The notes beneath the pieces are model-generated. The model was given only the letters and a program-made list of their open reading frames with translations, did no database searches and was not told the origin of the DNA. 64,000 nucleotides of DNA from Oscillospiraceae bacterium (lineage in GTDB: Bacteria > Bacillota > Clostridia > Oscillospirales > Oscillospiraceae), in NCBI GenBank assembly GCA_021770845.1, contig JAETQF010000001.1, forward strand, positions 1 to 64,000. The letters run 5' to 3'. The number at the start of each line of letters is the position of its first letter. Position 1 is the first letter of the stretch. Position numbers and translations under genes: made by a program. Shown here piece after piece: positions 1 through 7,386 of the stretch.

Positions 1-166
1 AGACGGCAGAGGTCAATGGCGTAAAGAGCGAAAAACAGCCTGAAAAGGCAGGACTGTGGCCTTTTACAGTCACAGTCCTGCGGTACATAAATACTTCGTT
101 GCGGCACCTCACTTCAATGCGCGCCGCCGTCCGGCATACGATACTCTGTTCCCGGATGTTCTTCAT
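1..166 (-). CDS. Partial hypothetical protein running off the left edge
   Basis: An open frame starts at an ATG at 166 on the minus strand (MKNIREQSIVCRTAARI...) and stays open for 55 codons to the window edge, so its end is not visible and the ORF track, which lists closed ORFs, omits it. A GAGGTG ribosome-binding site lies six bases before the ATG, and a perfect consensus promoter (234-262) points at it. I do not recognise the product. A 34-base inverted repeat (48-81) lies inside it, which could instead be a terminator of a short leader RNA. Function unknown; it may be a non-coding transcript rather than a gene. Confidence 0.4.
   Translation of the reverse strand, partial: MKNIREQSIVCRTAARIEVRCRNEVFMYRRTVTVKGHSPAFSGCFSLFTPLTSAV
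48..81. repeat. Perfect 11-bp inverted repeat (hairpin)
   Basis: GCAGGACTGTG at 48-58 is matched exactly by CACAGTCCTGC at 71-81 with a 12-base loop. On the minus strand it is followed by CTTTTC and, a little later, GTTTTTC, so it could act as a weak terminator for the leftward transcript from the 234-262 promoter. No T-run follows on the plus strand. Confidence 0.45.
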
Positions 167-233
167 TTCCCGCACCTCATTCTTTCATCTGAAAAGCAGC
201 GGATTCGGCCGGCTCCGCCTTCCATTGAAGCCT

Positions 234-262
234 ATTATAAAAGGAATCGGATCTCCTGTCAA
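234..262 (-). promoter_or_regulatory. Consensus sigma-A promoter, leftward
   Basis: On the minus strand TTGACA (257-262) and TATAAT (234-239) are separated by exactly 17 bases. Both hexamers are perfect. Transcription would start near 227 and run left through the partial ORF. Confidence 0.7.
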
Positions 263-311
263 CCGGAAGCGGGAAACTTTACCTCCGTTTCACGGGAATG
301 ACATTTGCCCC

Positions 312-340
312 TTGCAATTTCCGGAAGAATGGGGTACACT
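312..340 (+). promoter_or_regulatory. Sigma-A promoter of the folate transporter mRNA
   Basis: TTGCAA (312-317), a 17-base spacer and TACACT (335-340). The predicted start near 347 is just ahead of the THF riboswitch, so the riboswitch begins almost at the 5' end of the mRNA. Confidence 0.65.
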
Positions 341-350
341 ATCCCAGACA

Positions 351-467
351 GGCAGAGTAGGAGCGTGTGTGTAAGGGGGCTGCGCCCCCATAGTGCCGGC
401 GGGACGGGGAGTTGTCCGCCGGACGAAACACCGAACGGTTGCAGTACGCGCTCCGCATCCCGCTGCC
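351..467 (+). ncRNA. THF (tetrahydrofolate) riboswitch
   Basis: The element opens with GGCAGAGTAGGAGCG and closes with CGCTCCGCATCCCGCTGCC. GGCAG pairs with CTGCC (P1) and GGAGCG with CGCTCC (P2). The conserved closing block around GCATCC matches the THF riboswitch consensus. Between them lie a GGGGGC/GCCCCC hairpin (375-389) and a CCGGCGG/CCGCCGG stem (396-422). It ends about 87 bases before the start codon of a folate-type ECF S component, the classic THF riboswitch target. Known role: binding of reduced folate represses folate uptake or synthesis. Identification is by eye; a covariance-model search would settle it. Confidence 0.75.
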
Positions 468-554
468 GCATGGCGGAATTGCGCCCGTGAGGCTTCCTTT
501 GTGCGGCATACCCGTTTTGGGTGCTGCCAAAAACACAAAAGGAGGTCTTTTTTC

Positions 555-1226
555 ATGTCCAAAACCCTGTATAAAACGCCCTTTTCCCGCGCCTACTGGC
601 GGGACGCCCTGACCGACTCCAAAAAGCTGCGCGTCCTGATCTTCTCCGCGCTGATGGTGGCGGCCTGCGTGGCGCTGGGCCGTCTGCCGTCCATCAAGAT
701 GGCCAGCGGCATCAAAATTTCGTGGGGCTTTCTGGGAAGGGCGCTGTGCGCCCTGGTGGGCGGGCCGGTGAACGCCCTGCTGTTCGGCTTCGTGGAGGAC
801 ACGGTGGGCTATTTCATGAATCCTGACGAAGGCTACAACCCGTTTTACATCTTTACCACGATGCTGGGGACATTTACCTATGCGCTGTTCCTCTACCGCT
901 CGGAGGTGACGGTGCTGCGGGTGTTTCTGGCCAAGCTGCTCACCAACGTTCAGAACGTATTCCTGCAGTCTCTGGGTTCCTACCTCTGGTATTCCAGCAA
1001 GGGGTATTGGGTTCTTGTGGGTGAGCGGGCGGTGAAAAACGCCATTATGCTGCCCATCCAGACGGTGATGCTTGTGGCGCTGTTTGCCGCGCTGCTGCCG
1101 GTGCTTCACCGCATGGGCTTCCTGCCCAACCAGGCGGCCCGGCTGAAGCTGTGGAAGCGCCCCGGCTGGCTGGATCGGCGCAAAGGAACGGAGGAGCCGG
1201 AGAAGGCCGTGACCTGGGAGGAATAG
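555..1226 (+). CDS. folT: Folate-family ECF transporter S component
   Basis: This 223-residue membrane protein is the substrate-binding S subunit of a group II energy-coupling-factor transporter, which captures folate and delivers it to a shared EcfA-EcfA'-EcfT module. No EcfA or EcfT is in the window, as expected for group II. Several hydrophobic segments and the SIKMASGIKISWGFLGRAL and GPVNALLFGFVEDTVGY regions are typical of the folate/HMP-type S family. The ATG at 555 is preceded by AGGAGG, so I prefer it to the upstream start in the track. The upstream THF riboswitch supports folate rather than another vitamin. Substrate assignment is inference from family plus riboswitch. Confidence 0.88.
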   Translation: MSKTLYKTPFSRAYWRDALTDSKKLRVLIFSALMVAACVALGRLPSIKMASGIKISWGFLGRALCALVGGPVNALLFGFVEDTVGYFMNPDEGYNPFYIFTTMLGTFTYALFLYRSEVTVLRVFLAKLLTNVQNVFLQSLGSYLWYSSKGYWVLVGERAVKNAIMLPIQTVMLVALFAALLPVLHRMGFLPNQAARLKLWKRPGWLDRRKGTEEPEKAVTWEE

Positions 1227-1287
1227 GCCGCCCCGCATAACACAGGCCATGTCCGCATACCTTCTGGTAATGAGAGGGGATGGGGAC

Positions 1288-2694
1288 ATGGCTTTTTTTG
1301 CGCGGTTGGGTGATTTCCTGTGGAGCGGGCTGCTGCTGGCGGCCTTTCTGCTGGTGGGGCTGTGGTATTCCTTTGCCACCGGGTTCTTCCCCCTGTTCGG
1401 CCTGCCCATCTGGTGGAAGACCACCGTGGGCTCCCTGTTCCATCGGAAGAACGGAAAAGGGGAGGGGAGAGGCGTCACCCAGTTCCAGGCCCTGTCCACC
1501 GCCCTGGCGGCCACCATCGGCACCGGCTCCATCGCCGGGGTGGCGGCCGCCATCGTGTACGGCGGGCCGGGCTCGGTGTTCTGGATGTGGATCTCCGCCC
1601 TGCTGGGCATGGCGGTGAGCTGCGGGGAAAAGACGCTGGCGGTGCGCCACCGGGAGAAGGGCCCCGACGGCCGCTGGCGGGGCGGGCCCATGGAGTACAT
1701 GAAAAACGGCCTGCGCCTGCCGGGGTTGGGAAAGCTCTTTGCGGTGCTCTGCGTGGCGGAGACGCTGGCGGGGGGCAACCTGGCCCAGGCCAACTCCATC
1801 GCCACGTCGCTGTCCGCCGCCGGGGGGCTGGATCGCCGGGCGGTGGGGGTGGTGCTGGCGGCAGTGACCGCCCTGGTGCTGGCGGGAGGCATCAAACGGA
1901 TCGGGCAGTTGTGCGAGCTGCTGGTGCCCGCCATGGCCCTGCTGTTCGTGGGGGGCGGGCTGGCGGTGATCGCCGTCCACTGGCAGGCGGTTCCGGAGGC
2001 CTTCCGGCAGATCTTTGCCTACGCCTTCGCCCCCCGGGCGGCGGCGGGGGGCTACGCCATGGGCATGGCCCTGCGGTACGGGGCGGCCCGGGGGATCTTC
2101 ACCAACGAGGCGGGGCTGGGTATGTCCGCCATCGCCCACGCCTGCGCCGACGTGGACGAGCCGGCGGAGCAGGGAATGTGGGGCATTTTCGAGGTGTTCT
2201 TCGCCACCATGGTGATCTGCACCGTCACCGCCCTGGTGATCCTCACCTCCGGGGTGTATGACGCGGCGCAGATGCTCCCCCTGGCAGAGGCGGGGGCGGT
2301 GCCCGAGGGGATGCTGGGCGCGCCGCTGACGGCGGCGGGCTTCGCCACCCTGTTCGGGGAGGCCGGGGAGTGGATCGTGGCGGTGAGCCTGATCCTGTTC
2401 GCCTTCACCTCCCTGGTGGGGGCGGGGTACTACGGGCGGCGGGGGCTGGAGACGCTGACCGGCTCCAAATTGGCCCTGGGGCTGTACCGGCTGGCCTTTC
2501 CGGCCTGCGTCATCCTGGGCGCGGTGGGCGATCTGACGGCGGTGTGGCAGCTGGTGGACGTGTTCAACGGCCTGCTGCTGGCGGTGAACCTGCCGGCGCT
2601 GCTGCTGCTGTCGCCGGAGGCGGTTCACCTGCTGCGGGTGTGGCTGGAGGGCCGGCGGGCGGCAAAATGGGCGGCCCGGGAAAATAGTGATTGA
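1288..2694 (+). CDS. Sodium:alanine symporter family (AGCS) protein
   Basis: A 468-residue polytopic protein of the alanine/glycine:cation symporter family, which imports alanine or glycine with Na+ across the cytoplasmic membrane. Family hallmarks are WWKTTVGSLF near the N-terminus, TALAATIGTGSIAGVAAAI, and FTNEAGLGMSAIAHA. About ten hydrophobic helices are visible. The track start at 1249 is possible, but the ATG at 1288 has a well-placed GAGAGGGG ribosome-binding site. It lies 61 bases after folT on the same strand. No separate promoter is clear, so it may be co-transcribed with folT and thus under the THF riboswitch; that link is inference. Confidence 0.88.
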   Translation: MAFFARLGDFLWSGLLLAAFLLVGLWYSFATGFFPLFGLPIWWKTTVGSLFHRKNGKGEGRGVTQFQALSTALAATIGTGSIAGVAAAIVYGGPGSVFWMWISALLGMAVSCGEKTLAVRHREKGPDGRWRGGPMEYMKNGLRLPGLGKLFAVLCVAETLAGGNLAQANSIATSLSAAGGLDRRAVGVVLAAVTALVLAGGIKRIGQLCELLVPAMALLFVGGGLAVIAVHWQAVPEAFRQIFAYAFAPRAAAGGYAMGMALRYGAARGIFTNEAGLGMSAIAHACADVDEPAEQGMWGIFEVFFATMVICTVTALVILTSGVYDAAQMLPLAEAGAVPEGMLGAPLTAAGFATLFGEAGEWIVAVSLILFAFTSLVGAGYYGRRGLETLTGSKLALGLYRLAFPACVILGAVGDLTAVWQLVDVFNGLLLAVNLPALLLLSPEAVHLLRVWLEGRRAAKWAARENSD

Positions 2695-2719
2695 CATTTT
2701 GTCAAACTGTCTGTATTCT
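2691..2719 (+). promoter_or_regulatory. Promoter with operator-like palindrome for first NSS symporter
   Basis: TTGACA (2691-2696), a 17-base spacer and TATTCT (2714-2719). The -35 box is the left arm of a perfect 15-base palindrome, TTGACATTTTGTCAA (2691-2705), a plausible repressor site. The -35 overlaps the stop region of the preceding symporter gene. The second NSS gene's promoter starts with the same 11 bases, TTGACATTTTG. Confidence 0.65.
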
Positions 2720-2768
2720 GGATATACTGTACTGTGAAGCGATAAAGAGAGAAACGAGGACGAAGGAT

Positions 2769-4094
2769 ATGGAGCGCAAGAGCAAGCGATTTACCAGCAG
2801 CTGGGGCTTTGTGCTGGCGGCGGTGGGCTCCGCCGTGGGCATGGCCAACGTGTGGGGCTTCCCGGCCAAGATGGGCAGCTATGGCGGCAGCGCCTTCCTT
2901 ATTGCCTACCTGGTGTTCATTGTATTGTTCGGGTCGGTGGGGCTGGCGGCGGAGTACGCCGTGGGCCGCCGGGCCCGCACCGGCACGCTGGGGGCCTACC
3001 GGATGGCCTGGGCGGCCCGGAAACCCGCTTTGGGCAAGGCGGGGGGCGCGCTGGGCTGGCTGCCCCTGGCGGGCTCCATGTGCATCGCCATCGGCTACGC
3101 GGTGATCGTGGCCTATGTGCTGAAGGCGCTGGTGAACTCCCTGGACGGCACGCTGATGACGGCGGACACCGCCGTGTGGTTTGACTCCTTCGCCCTGTCC
3201 GGCTACTCCGTGATCCCCCTCCACGTGATCGTGGTGGCGGGGACGCTGCTCACCCTGCTGCTGGGCGCTCACAGCATCGAGCGCACCAACAAGATCATGA
3301 TGCCCCTGTTTTTCCTGATCTTCGTGGTGCTGGCGGTGCGGGTGGCTTTCCTGCCCGGTGCGGCGGAGGGCTACCGCTATATGTTCTTCCCCCGGTGGGA
3401 GGAGCTGCTGGATCCCATGGTGTGGGTGTGGGCCATGGGCCAGGCGTTTTTCTCCCTGTCCATCACGGGCAGCGGCATGATCGTCTATGGCGCCTATCTG
3501 GACAGTGGGGAGGACGTGGCCGCCCTGGCCCGGCGCACGGCGCTGTTCGACACCATCGCCGCCCTGGTGGCCGCCCTGGTGATCATCCCCGCCTGCTTTG
3601 CCTACGGGCTGGACGTGGGGGCGGGGCCGTCCCTGCTGTTTGTCACCCTGCCCCGGATCTTGCAGGACATCCCCCTGGGCCGTCTGTTCGCGGTGATTTT
3701 GTACGCCGCCATGATCTTCGCCGGGGTGAGCTCCCTGCAAAATATGTTCGAGGCGGTGGGCGAGTCCCTCCTCCACCGCTTTCCCAAGCTGGGGCGGAAG
3801 GCGGTGCTGGCCCTGCTGTGCGTGGTGTGCCTGGGGGTGGGGCTGAACATGGAGCAGCTCCCCCAGTGGGGGCCGTGGATGGACGTGGTGTCCATCTATA
3901 TCATCCCCATCGGGGCCACGCTGGGGGCGGTGTCCTGGTTCTGGATCCTCCCCCGGGAGGCCCTGCTGGACGAGGTGGGCCGGGGGGCGAAAAAGGCCCC
4001 GGGCCCCCTGTGGTACGCCCTGGGGCGGTACGTGTACGTGCCCTGCGCCATCGTGCTGTGCTGTGTGGCGCTGTTCCTGCAAGTGGCATTCTAA
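2769..4094 (+). CDS. Sodium-dependent neurotransmitter-symporter (NSS/SNF) family transporter
   Basis: A 441-residue protein with about 11 membrane segments, of the LeuT/NSS fold, which imports an amino acid with Na+. The signature of helix 1 is SSWGFVLAAVGSAVGMANVW, with the unwound Gly-rich segment that binds Na+ and substrate. The ATG at 2769 has an AGGA site upstream. Length suits the short bacterial NSS branch (11 rather than 12 helices). The substrate cannot be told from sequence. It has its own promoter (2691-2719) and ends at a strong bidirectional terminator shared with a second, convergent NSS gene. Confidence 0.9.
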   Translation: MERKSKRFTSSWGFVLAAVGSAVGMANVWGFPAKMGSYGGSAFLIAYLVFIVLFGSVGLAAEYAVGRRARTGTLGAYRMAWAARKPALGKAGGALGWLPLAGSMCIAIGYAVIVAYVLKALVNSLDGTLMTADTAVWFDSFALSGYSVIPLHVIVVAGTLLTLLLGAHSIERTNKIMMPLFFLIFVVLAVRVAFLPGAAEGYRYMFFPRWEELLDPMVWVWAMGQAFFSLSITGSGMIVYGAYLDSGEDVAALARRTALFDTIAALVAALVIIPACFAYGLDVGAGPSLLFVTLPRILQDIPLGRLFAVILYAAMIFAGVSSLQNMFEAVGESLLHRFPKLGRKAVLALLCVVCLGVGLNMEQLPQWGPWMDVVSIYIIPIGATLGAVSWFWILPREALLDEVGRGAKKAPGPLWYALGRYVYVPCAIVLCCVALFLQVAF

Positions 4095-4100
4095 AAAAGC

Positions 4101-4140
4101 AAAAAATCTCCCCCGTCCGGGCGGACGGGGGAGATTTTTT
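4101..4140. terminator. Bidirectional intrinsic terminator between convergent NSS genes
   Basis: A perfect 18-bp stem, AAAAAATCTCCCCCGTCC with its complement, closes a four-base loop. It carries an A-run on one side and a T-run on the other, so it works on both strands. The stop codon of the leftward gene begins at its edge. Confidence 0.9.
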
Positions 4141-5492
4141 CACGGCAGCAGGCCCTGGATCAGGATCACCAGCACCAGGATGGGCAGCACAAACTGGAAC
4201 ACGGGCTTCAGCCCTCGGGGCATCTTGATCCCCTCCCCGGCGTTGGCCTCGGCCAGGTACTTGTCCCAGCCCCAGCCCCATTTGGTGACGCAAAACAGCA
4301 GGTACACCAGAGAGCCCAGGGGCAGCAGCAGGTTGGACACCAGGAAGTCCTCGAAGTCCAGCACGTCCCGGCCCAGGATGCGCACCCCGCTCCACAGGTT
4401 GTTGCCCAGCACGCAGGGCATACTGGCCAGGAGGATGAACACGCAGTTGATGATAGCGGCCTTTTTCCGGCTCCAGCCGAAGTTGTCGATGGCGTTGGCC
4501 TGGAGGTTTTCAAACACGGCGATGACGGTGGAGAAGCTGGCAAAGCTCATAAATAGGAAGAACAGCGCCCCCCAGAGCCGCCCCCCGGCCATGCCCAGGA
4601 ACACCTTGGGCAGGGTGTAGAAGATGAGGGACGGCCCCGCGTCCGGCTCCACCCCGAAGGAGAAGCAGGCGGGGAAGATGATCAGGCCCGCCATCAGCGC
4701 CACAAAGGTGTCCAGCGAGCAGATGCGCACCGCCTCGCTGGTGAGGGTGTGATCCCGTTTCATATAGCTGCCGAACACCTCCATAGCGGCGATGCCCAGG
4801 CTGAGGGTAAAGAACGCCTGGTTCATGGCGGCGGTGATCACGCTGCCCATCCCGGCGTCCATGGCCCGGCCCAGGTCGGGCAGGAGGTAGAACTTCACGC
4901 CCTCCAGCCCCCCGGGCAGGGTGAGGGAATGGACGGCCAGCACCGCGATGAGGGCCAGCAGGCCCAGCATCATCCACTTGGTGATCCGTTCCAGCCCGCT
5001 CTGGAGCTTGAAGCTGCACACCAGGAAGCCCGCCAGCACCGTAATGGCCATCCAGGCGGTCATCTCGCCGGGGCTGGCCCGCATGGCGTCGAACACGCCG
5101 TCCACCGCGGCGCCCTCCAGCCCTTCGAACACGCCGCCGGCGAACTTGAAGAAGTAGCCCAGCATCCAGCCGGACACGGTGGTGTAGTACATCATCAGCA
5201 GGCAGCAGCCCGCCACGCAGAACCAGCCGTGGAGGTGCCACTTGCTGCCGGCGGGCTCCAGGGCCTTATAGCCCAGCACGGCGCTTTTGCGGCTGGCCCG
5301 GCCCACCGCCAGCTCCATGGTGAGCACCGGCACCCCCATCACCACCAGGAACAGCAGGTAGAACAGCACGAACACCCCGCCGCCGTTCTGCCCGGTGACG
5401 TAGGGAAATTTCCATACGTTGCCGATGCCCACGGCGCACCCGGCGCTCACCAGCAGGAAGCCCAGCCGGGACTGAAAATGCTCCCGATCCAT
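4140..5492 (-). CDS. Sodium-dependent NSS/SNF family transporter, second copy
   Basis: A 450-residue LeuT-fold Na+:amino acid symporter. Helix 1 shows RLGFLLVSAGCAVGIGNVWK followed by FPYVTGQNGGG, the classic NSS signature. It is a more canonical member than its convergent neighbour, and the two differ widely, so this is not a recent duplication. The ATG at 5492 (MDREHFQSRLG) follows AGAGAGGA; the track start at 5555 lies inside the promoter and is unlikely. Substrate unknown; amino acid uptake is inferred from the family. Confidence 0.9.
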   Translation of the reverse strand: MDREHFQSRLGFLLVSAGCAVGIGNVWKFPYVTGQNGGGVFVLFYLLFLVVMGVPVLTMELAVGRASRKSAVLGYKALEPAGSKWHLHGWFCVAGCCLLMMYYTTVSGWMLGYFFKFAGGVFEGLEGAAVDGVFDAMRASPGEMTAWMAITVLAGFLVCSFKLQSGLERITKWMMLGLLALIAVLAVHSLTLPGGLEGVKFYLLPDLGRAMDAGMGSVITAAMNQAFFTLSLGIAAMEVFGSYMKRDHTLTSEAVRICSLDTFVALMAGLIIFPACFSFGVEPDAGPSLIFYTLPKVFLGMAGGRLWGALFFLFMSFASFSTVIAVFENLQANAIDNFGWSRKKAAIINCVFILLASMPCVLGNNLWSGVRILGRDVLDFEDFLVSNLLLPLGSLVYLLFCVTKWGWGWDKYLAEANAGEGIKMPRGLKPVFQFVLPILVLVILIQGLLP

Positions 5493-5526
5493 AAAAACAG
5501 TCCTCTCTCTTTGGAATGTGGTTCCC

Positions 5527-5555
5527 ATCATACCCAAACACGGGCAAAATGTCAA
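5527..5555 (-). promoter_or_regulatory. Sigma-A promoter of second NSS gene
   Basis: On the minus strand TTGACA (5550-5555), 17 bases, TATGAT (5527-5532). The 11 bases TTGACATTTTG are identical to the start of the first NSS promoter, but here the right half of the palindrome is missing. Confidence 0.7.
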
Positions 5556-5586
5556 GGTGCAGCGGCGTCCTTTTCCCCGGGCGGCG

Positions 5587-7125
5587 CTATCCGTACCAGG
5601 GGGTCAGCCCATCCTTGGTGAGCTCCAGCACCCGGGTGCACACCTGCTCCAAATACAGCCGGTCGTGGGACACGCTGACGATGGCCCCGGGGAACTGAGC
5701 CAGCACCTCCCGGATCACCGGGGCGGACAGGGGGGAGAAGTTGCGGGTGGGCTCGTCCAGTACCAGCACATTGGCCCCGTCCAGCACCATGGACAGGAAC
5801 AGCAGCTTGGCCCGCTGCCCGCCGGACAGGGCCGCCGCGGGGTGCTCCATCTCCTCCGCCTTGTACTTCATGCTGCCCAGCAGGGTGCGGGCCCGGGTGA
5901 CGTCGTCCTTATGCCCCGAGGGGGCCAGCAGCTCCACCGGCGTCCTGTTCCCCAGCAGCAGCTCGTTGTAATTCTGGGGCATATAGGCCGCCCGAATGTC
6001 GGTACGGGGCAGCAGCTCCTCCGCCGCCAGCTTCAGCAGGGTGGACTTGCCCGCCCCGTTGGCCCCCACGATGCCGATGTGCTCCGGGCCGTCCACCCAC
6101 AAACGCACGTCCCGGGCCAGCAGCCGCTCCCCGGCCTGCAGCTCGGGCAGATCCAGCCGCAGCACCGTCTTGCCCGCCGGCAGGGCGGCCTTATCCGCGT
6201 CGAAGGCGGTGAGGATGGCCTCCTCCCACTCGGGCAGGGCGGTCATGTTCTCCTTTTCCCGTTCAAACCGTTGTCCCATGGACAGCACCGTGTGCATCTT
6301 CTTTTTCAGCAGCCGCCCCTTGCCCGGGTTCTGCCGGGACACGGTGTTGAGCTGATGATCCACTGCGTCCCGGATCTGACGGTATTTTTCCATTTTGGCG
6401 GCGTACTCCGCCCGCTCCTTCCGGGCGGTCTGCTCCTGGTGGGCGAAGCCCGCCGCCCGCTGCTCCACATACTGGGCGTACCCCATCCGGGCCACCGTGC
6501 ACCGGGGAGCGGTGCGCCGCCGCAGCCGCTCCAGGTGGAGGATCAGATTGGCGGTGCACTCCAGCAGCGGCTCATCGTGGGAGATGTACAGCACTGGGAC
6601 TTTACAGTTTAGGAGGAACTGCTCCAGCCATTCGAGGGTGGACACGTCCAGATCGTTGGACGGCTCGTCCAGCAGCAGCACGTCCGGCTGATCCAGCGTC
6701 AGCAGGGCCAGCCGCAGCTTCACCCGCTCGCCGCCGGACAGGGTGGACATAGGCCGGTCATCCCAGAACAGGGAGGCGTCCAGCCCCACCTGGCGGGCGG
6801 CCCGATCCAACGCCCCGGGATCCGCCGGATCAAAGGCGGGGGCCCTCTGGCAGAACTCCCACACCGGGAGGGCCAGCTCGTCCGGGGACAGCTCCTGGGC
6901 CAGATAACCCTTGCGAAGGCCCTGATCCACGATCTCGCCCGTCCACTCGGCGTAAGGCTCCAGAGCGGCGGGGTCGTACAGCAGCCGCAGCAGGGTGGAT
7001 TTGCCGTTGCCCTCCTCGCCGATGACGGCGGCCCGGTCGCCGGGGGAGAGGGTGAAGGACAGCCCCTCGATCAGGGTGGTGAGATCCTTCTTATGGGTGA
7101 CGGTGAGGTGTTTCACCTGCAGCAT
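5587..7125 (-). CDS. ABC-F family ATP-binding protein (likely ribosome-acting)
   Basis: A 512-residue soluble protein with two ABC ATPase domains and no membrane segments, the ABC-F layout. Domain 1 has Walker A GEEGNGKST, signature LSGGERVKL and Walker B LLLDEPSNDLD. Domain 2 has GANGAGKST, LSGGQRAKL and LVLDEPTRNFSPLS. Between them is a charged linker (roughly residues 210-290), the part that reaches the ribosomal P/E-site region in ABC-F proteins. I chose the ATG at 7125 because AAGGA lies nine bases upstream; the longer track start reads through the leader. ABC-F proteins either protect ribosomes from antibiotics or modulate translation. The attenuator leader and adjacent MATE/MarR genes favour resistance. 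Which drug is unknown. Confidence 0.88.
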   Translation of the reverse strand: MLQVKHLTVTHKKDLTTLIEGLSFTLSPGDRAAVIGEEGNGKSTLLRLLYDPAALEPYAEWTGEIVDQGLRKGYLAQELSPDELALPVWEFCQRAPAFDPADPGALDRAARQVGLDASLFWDDRPMSTLSGGERVKLRLALLTLDQPDVLLLDEPSNDLDVSTLEWLEQFLLNCKVPVLYISHDEPLLECTANLILHLERLRRRTAPRCTVARMGYAQYVEQRAAGFAHQEQTARKERAEYAAKMEKYRQIRDAVDHQLNTVSRQNPGKGRLLKKKMHTVLSMGQRFEREKENMTALPEWEEAILTAFDADKAALPAGKTVLRLDLPELQAGERLLARDVRLWVDGPEHIGIVGANGAGKSTLLKLAAEELLPRTDIRAAYMPQNYNELLLGNRTPVELLAPSGHKDDVTRARTLLGSMKYKAEEMEHPAAALSGGQRAKLLFLSMVLDGANVLVLDEPTRNFSPLSAPVIREVLAQFPGAIVSVSHDRLYLEQVCTRVLELTKDGLTPWYG

Positions 7126-7144
7126 ACGCATCTTCCTTTCCACG

Positions 7145-7178
7145 CAAAAAATCCGCCTTCCACAGCGGGAAGGCGGAT
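7145..7178 (-). terminator. Attenuator terminator in ABC-F leader
   Basis: Read leftward, ATCCGCCTTCC (7168-7178) pairs perfectly over 11 bp with GGAAGGCGGAT (7151-7161) and is followed by a T-run. It sits about 20 bases before the ABC-F start codon and downstream of the gene's own promoter, so it must be read through for expression. Confidence 0.85.
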
Positions 7179-7203
7179 CACATGACGAAAAGGCAGGGAC
7201 ATC

Positions 7204-7220
7204 GTGTGTCTGAGACACAC
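7204..7220 (-). repeat. Palindrome in ABC-F leader
   Basis: GTGTGT and ACACAC arms flank a short centre (17 bases in total, fully symmetric). In the leader RNA it forms a stem between the uORF and the terminator. Confidence 0.5.
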
Positions 7221-7263
7221 GGCCCCCGGTCAAGCAAGCCGCTCTTCTCGCCATGAAAAATCC

Positions 7264-7282
7264 GATCCATGAGACATGGATC
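7264..7282 (-). repeat. Leader hairpin downstream of the uORF
   Basis: GATCCATG and CATGGATC form a perfect 8-bp stem with a 3-base loop. It lies about 30 bases after the uORF stop codon in the ABC-F leader, where a stalled ribosome could influence folding. Confidence 0.55.
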
Positions 7283-7313
7283 CAATTTATCAAATCACAG
7301 CTTGAAGTTCAAC

Positions 7314-7328
7314 TCACTTGTTGCGCAT
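7314..7328 (-). CDS. Four-codon leader peptide (uORF) MRNK of ABC-F gene
   Basis: ATG CGC AAC AAG TGA, preceded by AAGGGTGAAAAG, lies about 23 bases after the predicted transcription start. It is too short for the ORF track. Tiny uORFs followed by a terminator control several antibiotic-resistance ABC-F genes: drug-stalled ribosomes on the uORF prevent terminator formation. Assignment here is by layout. Confidence 0.65.
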   Translation of the reverse strand: MRNK

Positions 7329-7357
7329 CTTTTCACCCTTTTCCAGTTGATGGGGAC

Positions 7358-7386
7358 AGTATACCACAGGGGAGGAGGTCTGTCAA
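7358..7386 (-). promoter_or_regulatory. Sigma-A promoter of the ABC-F gene
   Basis: On the minus strand a perfect TTGACA (7381-7386), 17 bases, and TATACT (7358-7363). The -35 box overlaps the stop codon of the upstream MarR gene, so the ABC-F gene is a separate transcription unit with a leader of about 225 bases. Confidence 0.8.

Noticed and set aside
339-4082. Long minus-strand ORFs (531, 550 and 485 aa) opposite folT and the symporters
   Set aside because: Composition dominated by Pro/Arg/Gly/His/Gln repeats typical of antisense frames in high-GC genes; the plus-strand proteins have clear families.
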